From an uncultured Lachnospiraceae bacterium (GTDB taxonomy: Bacteria; Bacillota; Clostridia; Lachnospirales; Lachnospiraceae): a stretch of DNA of 64,000 nucleotides. Position numbers and translations under genes: made by a program. Positions 41,663 through 50,013 of the stretch are shown in pieces; the first letter of the stretch is position 1, and every line of letters starts with the position of its first letter. The stretch is from NCBI GenBank assembly GCA_934293375.1, contig CAKQYS010000002.1:124001-188000 (forward strand), given 5' to 3'. The notes below the pieces were generated by a model, which searched no databases, was not told where the DNA came from, and worked only from the letters and a program-made list of their open reading frames with translations.

Positions 41663-42022
41663 CGATAGCAGTTCTTCTTCTGCTAATTGCATTAATCGAC
41701 TGAACGCAGGATAATCAAGCGGCTTGGAAATGTAGCGAAATGCAATGCCATAGCCACGGGTTGCGTAATTGAGTGTCTGCGTTACAAATATGATCAATGG
41801 CTTGGGCGAGCGTGCTGACAAAATCATGGCAGCGTCATATCCGGTGGGGGCTTCCATTTCAATATCTAAAAATATCAGTTTCGGCATGAAGTTATCATAG
41901 TCTGCGAGCAGCTCGGCTGCCGAGGCATATTCCCGAATGTCATGCAGGGCACTGTATTGACTACAATATTCTTTTAGCTGCTCCAGATCCTGAGCGGTAT
42001 CATCACATAATGCAATTCGCAT
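41582..42022 (-). pseudogene. Response regulator truncated after its receiver domain
   Basis: The 146-residue frame opens MRIALCDDTAQDLEQLKEY and carries a complete LytTR-type receiver (Asp in KLIFLDIEMEAPTGYDAA near residue 53, Lys in RYISKPLDYPAF near 99). The expected LytTR DNA-binding domain is absent. After about residue 120 the frame reads antisense through the lipoprotein remnant (41582-41660), so the C-terminus is not native. It starts one base after the ABC-F stop codon with AAGGAG upstream, so it is still likely translated. As it stands it could only act as a phosphate sink or be non-functional. Confidence 0.75.
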
Positions 42023-42023
42023 A

Positions 42024-44042
42024 TTAAGCTTCTCCTTCGTTTAGTAAAGTCTCCCAGACTTCATATTGCTCGGCAAGCTGATCGTTTAGATCTGCCTGCT
42101 CCGCAACAAGCTTGTTGAGCTCTGCGGAATTTGTGGCAATCTCAGGCAATGCCATCTGTTCTTCAATCGTGGCAAGCTGTGTTTCCAGTTCTTCAATCAA
42201 CGCTTCCGTTTTCTTGATGGCGTTCGCGCGTTTCCGCTCCTTGGCCTGCTGTTCTTTGGAGGCTTTCCAGTCCTGCTTGGTAGAGGTTTCCGTATTGACG
42301 GAAACAGTGGCTGGGACCGGATTGGAACCGGTGGTAGAAACAGGTGCGGATACCAGCCCCTGTCTCCACTGATAGGCCGTCTGATAGACAGGCAGCTGCT
42401 TTTTTTCAAGGTAGCTGTCGAAGTTGCCGGGATAACTTAGAAGCTGCCAGTCCGGGTAAGACTTGGAGACTTCCATGTCCATCTGCTCCGGAATCCCAAC
42501 CAGCTCCAGAATGCGGGTTGCCGTCTGATTGATGAAATATCGGTCATGGGATACATACAGAATGGTACCGCTGTAATTTCGGAGTGCATTTTCTAATATT
42601 TCCTTTGAGGTAATATCCAGGTGGTTGGTCGGCTCATCTAGGATCAGGAAGTTAGCAGAAGAGAGCATCAGCTTCGCAAGGGAGACACGGCCGCGCTCAC
42701 CTCCGGACAGATCCTTGATCTGCTTAAACACATCGTCCCCTGTGAACAGGAAGGAGGCAAGCAGATTCCGGATTCTTGTATTCGTGAGCTTTGGATATGC
42801 ATCCGAAATTTCTTCAAATATCGTCTTTTCCGGCGATAAAACCTGATGCTCCTGATCGTAATAGCCGATCTTGACATGGGATCCGATATTGACGATGCCG
42901 CCATCCTTCGGGAGCAGACGGTTAATGATCTTTAGGATTGTGGTCTTGCCGGTGCCGTTCGCACCGATCAGTGCCACATGTTCACCACGCTTGATATCCA
43001 TATTCAGATTGGTAAACAGCACATGAGGTCCAAATGTCTTGCAGAGTCCCTGCACAAAGAGGACATCGGTTCCGCTTTCCATTTCAGGCTCTAAAGACAG
43101 CCGCATTGCATCGTGCAACTCCTGTGGCTTCTCGATCCGGTCTATCTTATCTAACATTTTTTCGCGGCTTTCTGCACGCTTGATAGATTTCTCACGGTTA
43201 AAGGATTTCAGCTTTTCAATGACTGCCTCCTGATGTGCAATCTCACGCTGCTGGTTTAGGTATGCCTTGTAGCGGTTTGCACGGACAATAGCACTCTTTT
43301 CGGCATAGAAGCTGTAGTTGCCCTGGTAGACAGTCCCCTGTGTCAGCTCAATGGAAATGATCTTTGTGACAACCTTGTCCAGAAAATAGCGGTCGTGCGA
43401 TACGATCAGGACGGCACCCTTATAGTTGGCGAGATAATTCTCCAGCCATGCGATGGAATCCATATCTAAGTGGTTGGTCGGCTCATCTAAAATAATGATA
43501 TCCGGACTGGTAAGAAGCAGGCGTCCAAGTGCGACGCGGGTCTTTTGTCCTCCTGACAGGGCATGGATCTTCTTGGAAAAATCCTCCTCGGCGAATCCGA
43601 GACCCTTTAATACGCCGATGATCTCACTTTGATAGGCATAGCCGTTCTGCAGTTCAAAGCTGTGATTAAGTCTGGCATAGGTTTCCATCAGGGCTTCTAA
43701 AGCCTCACCGGTGGTATGCTTCATTTGCTGCTCAATATCCCGTATCTGTGCCTCAAGTGCAATGACATCCTGTTTTGCATCCAGCATTTCTTCATAGATC
43801 GTCTTTGTGCCCTCGAAATCCTGATGCTGTGACAGATAGCCGACAGACTGGTCCTTGCCGATGATAACCTGCCCCTCGTCTGCAGATTCTTCTCCCATGA
43901 TGATCTTGAGCAGGGTTGACTTGCCGGCACCGTTGATGCCAACGATGGCTGCCTTTTCGTGTGCCTCTATATGGAATGAGATATCCTTTAAGATCGTTTT
44001 ATCGTTATAAGATTTACGAATATTTTGACATGCTAATATCAT
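42024..44042 (-). CDS. ABC-F family ATPase (ribosome-associated)
   Basis: The 672-residue protein has two ABC ATPase domains and no membrane span. Domain 1 has Walker A GINGAGKST (about 37) and signature LSGGQKTRVALGRLLL (about 155); domain 2 has GANGTGKTT (about 350) and LSGGERGRVSLAKLML (about 440). They are joined by the arm/linker typical of ABC-F, and the C-terminal 120 residues form a charged coiled coil (EALIEELETQLATIEEQ). ABC-F proteins bind the ribosomal E site to rescue stalled translation or to protect against antibiotics. The long C-terminal coil fits YdiF/YfmR-type housekeeping members better than known Vga/Msr resistance proteins, but resistance cannot be excluded. Confidence 0.93.
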   Translation of the reverse strand: MILACQNIRKSYNDKTILKDISFHIEAHEKAAIVGINGAGKSTLLKIIMGEESADEGQVIIGKDQSVGYLSQHQDFEGTKTIYEEMLDAKQDVIALEAQIRDIEQQMKHTTGEALEALMETYARLNHSFELQNGYAYQSEIIGVLKGLGFAEEDFSKKIHALSGGQKTRVALGRLLLTSPDIIILDEPTNHLDMDSIAWLENYLANYKGAVLIVSHDRYFLDKVVTKIISIELTQGTVYQGNYSFYAEKSAIVRANRYKAYLNQQREIAHQEAVIEKLKSFNREKSIKRAESREKMLDKIDRIEKPQELHDAMRLSLEPEMESGTDVLFVQGLCKTFGPHVLFTNLNMDIKRGEHVALIGANGTGKTTILKIINRLLPKDGGIVNIGSHVKIGYYDQEHQVLSPEKTIFEEISDAYPKLTNTRIRNLLASFLFTGDDVFKQIKDLSGGERGRVSLAKLMLSSANFLILDEPTNHLDITSKEILENALRNYSGTILYVSHDRYFINQTATRILELVGIPEQMDMEVSKSYPDWQLLSYPGNFDSYLEKKQLPVYQTAYQWRQGLVSAPVSTTGSNPVPATVSVNTETSTKQDWKASKEQQAKERKRANAIKKTEALIEELETQLATIEEQMALPEIATNSAELNKLVAEQADLNDQLAEQYEVWETLLNEGEA

Positions 44043-44088
44043 GATATATAACCTTTCTGTATTTTCACTGCGTTTTGCACTACCTTTT

Positions 44089-44118
44089 AAGATACCATAG
44101 AATAGAGGGAATTGGCAA
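44089..44118 (-). promoter_or_regulatory. Weak candidate promoter for the ABC-F gene
   Basis: On the minus strand, TTGCCA (44113-44118), 18 bases, TATCTT (44089-44094). The leader is about 46 bases with no visible attenuator peptide. Confidence 0.4.
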
Positions 44119-44124
44119 GATTGG

Positions 44125-44154
44125 TTGACATGGAAATCAATAAGAGATTATACT
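44125..44154 (+). promoter_or_regulatory. Promoter for the NAD(P)HX repair gene
   Basis: TTGACA (44125-44130), 18 bases, TATACT (44149-44154), 37 bases before the start codon. Confidence 0.7.
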
Positions 44155-44190
44155 GATTCTATAGTAAATGGATAGAAGGGATGTGGGTAT

Positions 44191-45762
44191 ATGCGATATA
44201 TTTGTGATCAGAAGGGCATGCAGCAGTTAGATCAGATAACGATGGAACGGATCGGAATCCCATCGGCGGTTCTGATGGAGCGTGCAGCCTATTGTGTATA
44301 TGAAGAGATCATGCGACGGAAGCAATGTGGGACATGTCTGATTCTTGCCGGAGCAGGCAATAACGGGGGCGATGGTCTGGCACTTGCGAGAATGTTGTAT
44401 ATGGCAGGCTGCGATGTGACGGTGCTGCTCGTGGGAAATCACAGAAGAAGTGAGGCGTGTACACACCAGCTTACGGTGCTGCAGAATCTTCTGACAGCGA
44501 AGGGTAATGTCCGGCAGGAGGGAGATGTTTTGCGAAGCAGGACAGCCGGAAGCCTTCGCATAGTGTCGGGAGGTACATGGGAGAATATTCAGGAGAAGGT
44601 ATCCGGAACATGGGATGTGGTGGTGGACAGTCTGTTTGGGATTGGGCTGTGCAGAGAGATCGTATCGCCGGAAAGAGAAGTGATTGCAGCCGTCAATACA
44701 CTCGATACATATCGGGTGGCAGTAGATATTCCGAGTGGACTGCAGTGCGATACAGGGCGGATTCTTGGCAGTGTATTTGATGCCGATCTGACCGTGACCT
44801 TTGGCCATGGAAAGCTTGGTATGTATTGTGGGGACGGTCCGGATGTGACAGGCGAGCTGGTGATTCGTGAGATCGGGTTTCTGGATGTGGTATATTCCGG
44901 GATGATCCCGCCGGCTTATACGCTTGAACGGGATGCATTCAGGATGCTGCCGGGCAGGGTGCGGACATCTAATAAAGGGACTTACGGCAGGGTATGTGTG
45001 ATCGGTGGTTGTGATCAGATGGCAGGTGCGGCATATTTTGCTGCGGCTGCAGCATATCGAAGCGGTGCAGGTCTTGTGAAGGTATACAGTCACAGTGCCA
45101 ACCGGGATATTCTGCTCTCTAAGCTGCCGGAGGTGATATTTGCGGCATATGATGACGGACGGGATGCGAAGCAGATTGTGAATGAGGCATCGGGATATGC
45201 CGATGTGCTGGTTGTGGGACCGGGAATCGGACAGAGTGTATTTGCCGGAGAGCTGGTCAGAGAAGCATTGACGCAGAATGATGTGCCTGTGATTTTGGAT
45301 GCGGATGCCTTGAATATTCTGGCATCTCATATGGACTGGCTGGAGTACAGCCGGACAGAGCTGATCCTCACACCGCATGCGAAGGAAATGGAACGGCTCA
45401 GTGGCGTGCCGGTGTCAGAGATCCGGTATCGGATGGTGGAGACAGCGCATACATTTGCAAATGTACATCGGCTTGTATGTGTATTGAAGGGTGCCAATAC
45501 TGTAGTGTCAGATGGCGTAGGTCCGGCATATGTTAATACTACGGGGAATTGCGGCATGTCTACAGGCGGAACCGGCGATGTCCTGACAGGCGTTATCGCG
45601 GCGATGATTGCCGGGGGGCTGCCAGAAAAGGATGCGGCGGTACTCGGTGTGTATATGCATGGCCTGGCCGGAGATATGGCAGCACAGGAGAAGGGCAGCC
45701 GTGCGATGCTTGCGTCGGATCTGCTTGATGGTCTGGCTGCGGCATTTGCTTTGGCAGAGTAG
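44191..45762 (+). CDS. nnr: Bifunctional NAD(P)H-hydrate epimerase and ADP/ATP-dependent NAD(P)H-hydrate dehydratase
   Basis: The enzyme repairs hydrated, inactive NADH and NADPH. The 523-residue protein is the usual bacterial fusion. The N-terminal YjeF epimerase domain (1 to about 215) carries GAGNNGGDGLALAR (about residue 53) and VDIPSGLQCDTG. The C-terminal ribokinase-like dehydratase domain (about 235-523) carries VVGPGIGQS, VILDADALN, KGANTVVSDG and GNCGMSTGGTGDVLTGVIAA, the nucleotide-binding and catalytic segment. AGAAGGGATG precedes the start. A MazF-type gene follows 82 bases later. Confidence 0.95.
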   Translation: MRYICDQKGMQQLDQITMERIGIPSAVLMERAAYCVYEEIMRRKQCGTCLILAGAGNNGGDGLALARMLYMAGCDVTVLLVGNHRRSEACTHQLTVLQNLLTAKGNVRQEGDVLRSRTAGSLRIVSGGTWENIQEKVSGTWDVVVDSLFGIGLCREIVSPEREVIAAVNTLDTYRVAVDIPSGLQCDTGRILGSVFDADLTVTFGHGKLGMYCGDGPDVTGELVIREIGFLDVVYSGMIPPAYTLERDAFRMLPGRVRTSNKGTYGRVCVIGGCDQMAGAAYFAAAAAYRSGAGLVKVYSHSANRDILLSKLPEVIFAAYDDGRDAKQIVNEASGYADVLVVGPGIGQSVFAGELVREALTQNDVPVILDADALNILASHMDWLEYSRTELILTPHAKEMERLSGVPVSEIRYRMVETAHTFANVHRLVCVLKGANTVVSDGVGPAYVNTTGNCGMSTGGTGDVLTGVIAAMIAGGLPEKDAAVLGVYMHGLAGDMAAQEKGSRAMLASDLLDGLAAAFALAE

Positions 45763-45844
45763 AATCCCTGCATGAATACAACAAATGAAACATGGCAATA
45801 CTTTGGTACATAACAGATAACAAATTAAGTATTGGAGTGTGAAT

Positions 45845-46195
45845 ATGTTGATTATTAAGCGGGGCGATGTATATTATGCGGATTTAAGACCGGTGGTGGG
45901 TTCGGAGCAGGGCGGTATCCGGCCGGTGGTCGTGGTGCAGAATGAGGCGGGCAATCGTCATAGCTCCACCGTGATCATAGCTGCGATCACCAGCCAGATG
46001 AATAAGGCGAAGCTGCCGACACATGTGGAAATGGATGCGAAACGCTGTCATATGATCAAGGATTCCGTGATCCTGTTAGAGCAGGTGAGAACCATTGATA
46101 AGAGACGCCTTCGGGAAAAGGTATGTCATCTCGATGATGGTATGATCGAGAAGGTGAATCAGGCGTTGAAGATCAGTCTGGAGCTGGATACATAA
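45845..46195 (+). CDS. MazF/PemK-type endoribonuclease without adjacent antitoxin
   Basis: The 116-residue protein has the full family pattern: IKRGDVYYADLRPVVGSEQGGIRPVVVVQN with the catalytic Arg, then STVIIAAITSQ with the catalytic Ser/Thr, and VILLEQVRTIDKRRL. It closely resembles Bacillus NdoA (YdcE), which cuts RNA at UACAU. The ATG at 45845 is preferred because GGAG lies 7 bases upstream; an in-frame GTG at 45839 is too close to it. In Bacillus and relatives, NdoA is preceded by the antitoxin gene ndoAI. Here the 82-base gap to the upstream gene has no ORF, so any antitoxin must be encoded elsewhere. Confidence 0.93.
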   Translation: MLIIKRGDVYYADLRPVVGSEQGGIRPVVVVQNEAGNRHSSTVIIAAITSQMNKAKLPTHVEMDAKRCHMIKDSVILLEQVRTIDKRRLREKVCHLDDGMIEKVNQALKISLELDT

Positions 46196-46330
46196 GATAA
46201 TTCCGGCATATCCCTTGAAAAATATATGTAAATATGCTAACATCTTATCTATGTGAGCCTTGAAGCGTATGTTGTCAGGGCTGGTTGTATTTCCATTACC
46301 ATAAGATTTTCATTTGAAGGAGGATATGTC

Positions 46331-47059
46331 ATGTCAGGACATTCAAAATTTGCCAATATTAAGCATAAAAAAGAGAAAAATGATGCAGCAAAGGGTAAGA
46401 TCTTTACCATGATCGGGAAGGAGATCGTAGTTGCTGTCAAGGAGGGCGGTCCGAATCCGGACAATAACAGCAAGCTGCGTGATGTCATCGCAAAGGCGAA
46501 GGCAAACAATATGCCAAATGATACGATCAAGAGAGGTATCGATAAGGCTGCCGGAGATGCCAATGCTGTGAACTATGTACAGAATACATATGAGGGATAC
46601 GGTCCGAACGGAACTGCGATTATTGTGGATACATTGACAGACAACAAGAACAGAACCGCAGCGAATGTCAGAAATGCTTTCACCAAGGGTGGCGGCAATG
46701 TCGGTACTACAGGCTGTGTATCCTATATGTTTGATAAGAAGGGACAGATCATCATTTCAAAGGAAGAATGTGAGATGGATGCAGATGATCTGATGATGCT
46801 TGCATTGGATGCAGGGGCTGAGGATTTCTCGGATGAAGAAGACAGCTACGAGATCATCACCGATCCGGATGCGTTCAGCGCGGTCAGAGAGGAGTTAGAG
46901 AAGCAGAATATTCCTATGGCTGAGGCAGAGGTGACGATGATCCCTCAGAATTATGTAGAGCTGACTGCAGAGGAAGACATCAAGAAGATGAACCGGATTC
47001 TTGACCTGCTTGATGAGGATGATGATGTGCAGGCGGTATATCATAACTGGGATGAGTAG
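46331..47059 (+). CDS. YebC/PmpR family protein
   Basis: The 242-residue product starts MSGHSKFANIKHKKEKND, the family signature, at an ATG with AAGGAGG upstream; a longer in-frame start at 46253 lacks support. The C-terminus PMAEAEVTMIPQNYVEL is also conserved. Members were first described as DNA-binding regulators; recent work links YebC-type proteins to translation of proline-rich stretches. The sequence alone does not choose between these. It has its own terminator. Confidence 0.95.
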   Translation: MSGHSKFANIKHKKEKNDAAKGKIFTMIGKEIVVAVKEGGPNPDNNSKLRDVIAKAKANNMPNDTIKRGIDKAAGDANAVNYVQNTYEGYGPNGTAIIVDTLTDNKNRTAANVRNAFTKGGGNVGTTGCVSYMFDKKGQIIISKEECEMDADDLMMLALDAGAEDFSDEEDSYEIITDPDAFSAVREELEKQNIPMAEAEVTMIPQNYVELTAEEDIKKMNRILDLLDEDDDVQAVYHNWDE

Positions 47060-47075
47060 GAATCATCTGAATATG

Positions 47076-47118
47076 AATAAGCATCTTTACTTTGGACGGT
47101 TGGGATGCTTATTTTTTT
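47076..47118 (+). terminator. Intrinsic terminator after yebC
   Basis: A 10-bp stem (47076-47085 with 47104-47113) with an 18-base loop is followed by a run of T residues. Confidence 0.8.
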
Positions 47119-47204
47119 ATGATGATCTATGTAAGATCAAGTCGCAAATTTCCGGTTTCTGTGGTATCATAGTAATAGCGTTTTGTACGAGGTAGGTAGA
47201 GAAA

Positions 47205-49136
47205 TTGAGTTTAACAAACGAGACAAGAGAAGCCCTGTATGCGAAGTATATACAGGATTTTCGGCATATGAAGAAATTAAAGATGAAGAACCGGAAGATG
47301 GCAGAAAGCAGGGAACGGTCTCTTCGGGATTCCATTGCAGGCGGGAAGCGGCGTACAAGACCGGTTCCGCCGGAATATAAGCGGATCAGTGCCTCTTTGG
47401 TGGGTTATTATGCGGCAATGCAGGATCATGCGGCATGTACACAGGCAATGGAGATGCAGACTGAAGTGATCAATATTGATCTGGATTATATCGCATTGCA
47501 GGATTTTGGCGAAGCGTTTGCGAAAGAGCTGATTGCGAAGGGAAAACAGGAGAATCTGGCGCGTGTCAGAATTTCGGAGCTGTATCCGGCATTTGCAGAG
47601 CAGATGACAGCGCATTTGTCAGAGGTGATCCTGGAGAAGGTGCAGGTCAACGAAGCGATGGAGTATGCAGAGGCATTTGAGATGGACCGGCATTTTATAT
47701 TGCATATCGGTGGGACAAACAGCGGAAAGACTTATTCCTCGATTGAGCGGCTGAAGCAGGCACAGTGCGGTGTATATGCGGGTCCCTTGCGTCTGCTGGC
47801 ACTGGAGATCTATGACAAGCTGACGGATGCAAAGATTCCGTGTTCTATGATCACCGGCGAAGAGCAGTATGTATGTGAGGAGAGCTTTGTGACATCTGCG
47901 ACAGTGGAGATGGTGAGTCTCAGGAAAGAATATGATATTGCCGTGATTGATGAGGCGCAGATGATCAGCGATCCGTTCCGGGGACATGTATGGTCGCGTC
48001 TGATCATGGGATTAAAGGCACATGAGATTCACCTGTGCATGGCACCGGAAGCGGAACATGTCATTATCAAGCTGCTTGAGGAATGCAGACAGAGCTATGA
48101 GATCGTATATCATGAGAGGAATACGGAGCTTGTATTTGAAAAGACACCATTTGATATTGAGAAGGATATCACAAAGGGGGATGCCCTGATTTTGTTTTCT
48201 AAGAAGGCGGTGCTCGATGTGGCAGCCAGACTGGAGATGATGGGTGTGAAGGCAAGTGTCATTTATGGCAACCTGCCACCCCAGATCAGAAAGAAGCAGT
48301 TTGAGAAATTTCTGCATGGAGAGACAGAGGTGGTTGTGGCGACAGATGCGATCGGTCTCGGTGTGAATCTGCCGATCAGACGGATCATATTTATGACCGT
48401 CATGAAATTTGATGGAAGACATTACAGGCCTTTGAACTCCTATGAGGTGCGGCAGATCGCGGGACGGGCAGGCAGAAGGGGTCTTTATGATGAAGGCTTT
48501 GTGACAGCGACAAGCTTTCGGGATCTGGATCGCATCCGGTCTACATACAAAAAGGATATTCCGCTGAAGGATATCCGGATTGGATTTCCGACCTCTCTGT
48601 TGGAGCTGGATGCACCGATTGACCTTTTGCTTACGGAATGGGCGAAGATCGAGCCGGATCTGAAGGTGTTCAAGAAGATTGATGTCGGGGAAATGCTGGA
48701 TCGTTATAAGGTGCTAAAGAATCTGGAGAGAAAGGGCTATCATTTTGATGGCAAGCAGGAGTTATTCGCCCTGATGTCCTGCGAAGTAGATATCGGCAAT
48801 AAGGATTGTGTGAAGCTTTGGAAGGAATACTGTGTGACCTATAAGAAGCGGGAACATATGCGGTTTCCAAAGATGTCGGATGCGACGGGGATGAATCTGT
48901 TAGAGCAGGCAGAGTCCTATTATCGTCTGTTGGATCTGTATAATCAGTTCTCTTCCCGTTTTGAGAAGCCGAGGGATGAACAGCGGCTTGTGGAAGCGAG
49001 AGTGGAAACGGAGAGTATTATTCTGGACGAGCTTGGTAAGAGTAAGACCGGATATCTGAGAAGATGCAGCTATTGTGGACGGCTTCTGCCGATCGGAGCG
49101 AGATGGCCGGTGTGTGACAGTTGTTATTCAGGATAG
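47205..49136 (+). CDS. SUV3-like DExH RNA helicase
   Basis: The 643-residue protein starts at a TTG with GAGGTAGG upstream. Residues about 165-480 form two RecA-like domains with Walker A GGTNSGKTYSS, VYAGPLRLLALEIYDKL, TGEEQYV, VEMVSLRKEYDIAVIDEAQMISDPFRGHVW and QIAGRAGRRG (motif VI). This series is diagnostic of the Suv3/SUPV3L1 family, best known from mitochondrial RNA degradosomes. The first 150 residues are helical and basic. The last 30 hold a zinc-finger-like CSYCGRLLPIGARWPVCDSC. In mitochondria Suv3 works with PNPase; whether this protein partners PNPase or another RNase is not shown. The gene is followed 13 bases later by a patatin gene. Confidence 0.88.
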   Translation: MSLTNETREALYAKYIQDFRHMKKLKMKNRKMAESRERSLRDSIAGGKRRTRPVPPEYKRISASLVGYYAAMQDHAACTQAMEMQTEVINIDLDYIALQDFGEAFAKELIAKGKQENLARVRISELYPAFAEQMTAHLSEVILEKVQVNEAMEYAEAFEMDRHFILHIGGTNSGKTYSSIERLKQAQCGVYAGPLRLLALEIYDKLTDAKIPCSMITGEEQYVCEESFVTSATVEMVSLRKEYDIAVIDEAQMISDPFRGHVWSRLIMGLKAHEIHLCMAPEAEHVIIKLLEECRQSYEIVYHERNTELVFEKTPFDIEKDITKGDALILFSKKAVLDVAARLEMMGVKASVIYGNLPPQIRKKQFEKFLHGETEVVVATDAIGLGVNLPIRRIIFMTVMKFDGRHYRPLNSYEVRQIAGRAGRRGLYDEGFVTATSFRDLDRIRSTYKKDIPLKDIRIGFPTSLLELDAPIDLLLTEWAKIEPDLKVFKKIDVGEMLDRYKVLKNLERKGYHFDGKQELFALMSCEVDIGNKDCVKLWKEYCVTYKKREHMRFPKMSDATGMNLLEQAESYYRLLDLYNQFSSRFEKPRDEQRLVEARVETESIILDELGKSKTGYLRRCSYCGRLLPIGARWPVCDSCYSG

Positions 49137-49149
49137 AAAGAAGGATAGT

Positions 49150-49998
49150 ATGAAGACAGGGTTAGTGTTAGAAGGCGGTGCAATGCGGGGCTTATATACC
49201 GCAGGGGTTCTGGATGTTTTCATGGAGAATCAGATCAGGCTGGATGGTGCTGTCGGTGTATCGGCAGGTGCTGTTTTTGGCTGCAATTATAAATCCGGAC
49301 AGATCGGTCGTACACTGCGTTACAATAAAAAGTATTGCAGAGACAAACGATATATGAGCATTTCTTCCTTGATCAGGACGGGAGATCTGTTTGGCGAACA
49401 GTTCTGTTATCATGATATTCCGGAGCGATTAGATCCATTTGACCAGAAGGCGTATCAGGAGAATCCAATGGATTTCTATGTGGTCTGTACGGATGTCAGG
49501 ACCGGTGCACCGGTGTATCATCTGTGCAATCAGGGAGATGCACATGATCTGAAATGGATGCAGGCATCAGCTTCCATGCCGATGGTCTCCCGGATTGTAG
49601 AAGTGGATGGTTATGCATTATTAGATGGAGGCATGTCAGATTCCATTCCTGTAGCGTGGATGCGAGGGATCGGATATGAGAAGAATGTTGTGGTGCTGAC
49701 CAGGGCAGCAGGTTATCGGAAGAAGGCGGGAAAGCTTGACAGCATTCTGTATGCACCGCTCAACAAATATCCGGAGATTAAGCGTGTTATGCTGCATCGG
49801 CCTGCCATGTATAATGCACAGCTGGAACTGGTAGAACAGCTTGCAAATGCGGGTGAAATTCTGGTGATACGACCGAGTGCGCCGATTACGATCTCAAGGA
49901 CGGAGCGGGATCCTAAGAAGCTGCAGCAGGTATATGATCTTGGCAGAGCAGACGCTATGCGGATGCTTGCACAGGTGAAAAGCTATATTTGTGATTAG
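49150..49998 (+). CDS. Patatin-like phospholipase
   Basis: The 282-residue protein begins MKTGLVLEGGAMRG at 49150 with AAGGA upstream; the frame is open into the helicase gene but without a site. It has the oxyanion-hole glycine-rich loop EGGAMRG, the nucleophile serine in GVSAGA (about residue 42) and the catalytic Asp in LLDGGMSDS (about 163), so the Ser-Asp dyad is intact. This is the YjjU/YlbK-like bacterial patatin group, acyl hydrolases acting on lipids. No signal peptide is seen. Confidence 0.92.
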   Translation: MKTGLVLEGGAMRGLYTAGVLDVFMENQIRLDGAVGVSAGAVFGCNYKSGQIGRTLRYNKKYCRDKRYMSISSLIRTGDLFGEQFCYHDIPERLDPFDQKAYQENPMDFYVVCTDVRTGAPVYHLCNQGDAHDLKWMQASASMPMVSRIVEVDGYALLDGGMSDSIPVAWMRGIGYEKNVVVLTRAAGYRKKAGKLDSILYAPLNKYPEIKRVMLHRPAMYNAQLELVEQLANAGEILVIRPSAPITISRTERDPKKLQQVYDLGRADAMRMLAQVKSYICD

Positions 49999-50013
49999 CA
50001 AATGGAGGAAATG

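Noticed and set aside
44227..45378. A 383-codon open frame on the minus strand inside the NAD(P)HX repair gene
   Set aside because: It is antisense to a clear conserved enzyme, is rich in Cys/His/Arg from codon complementarity, and has no ribosome site.
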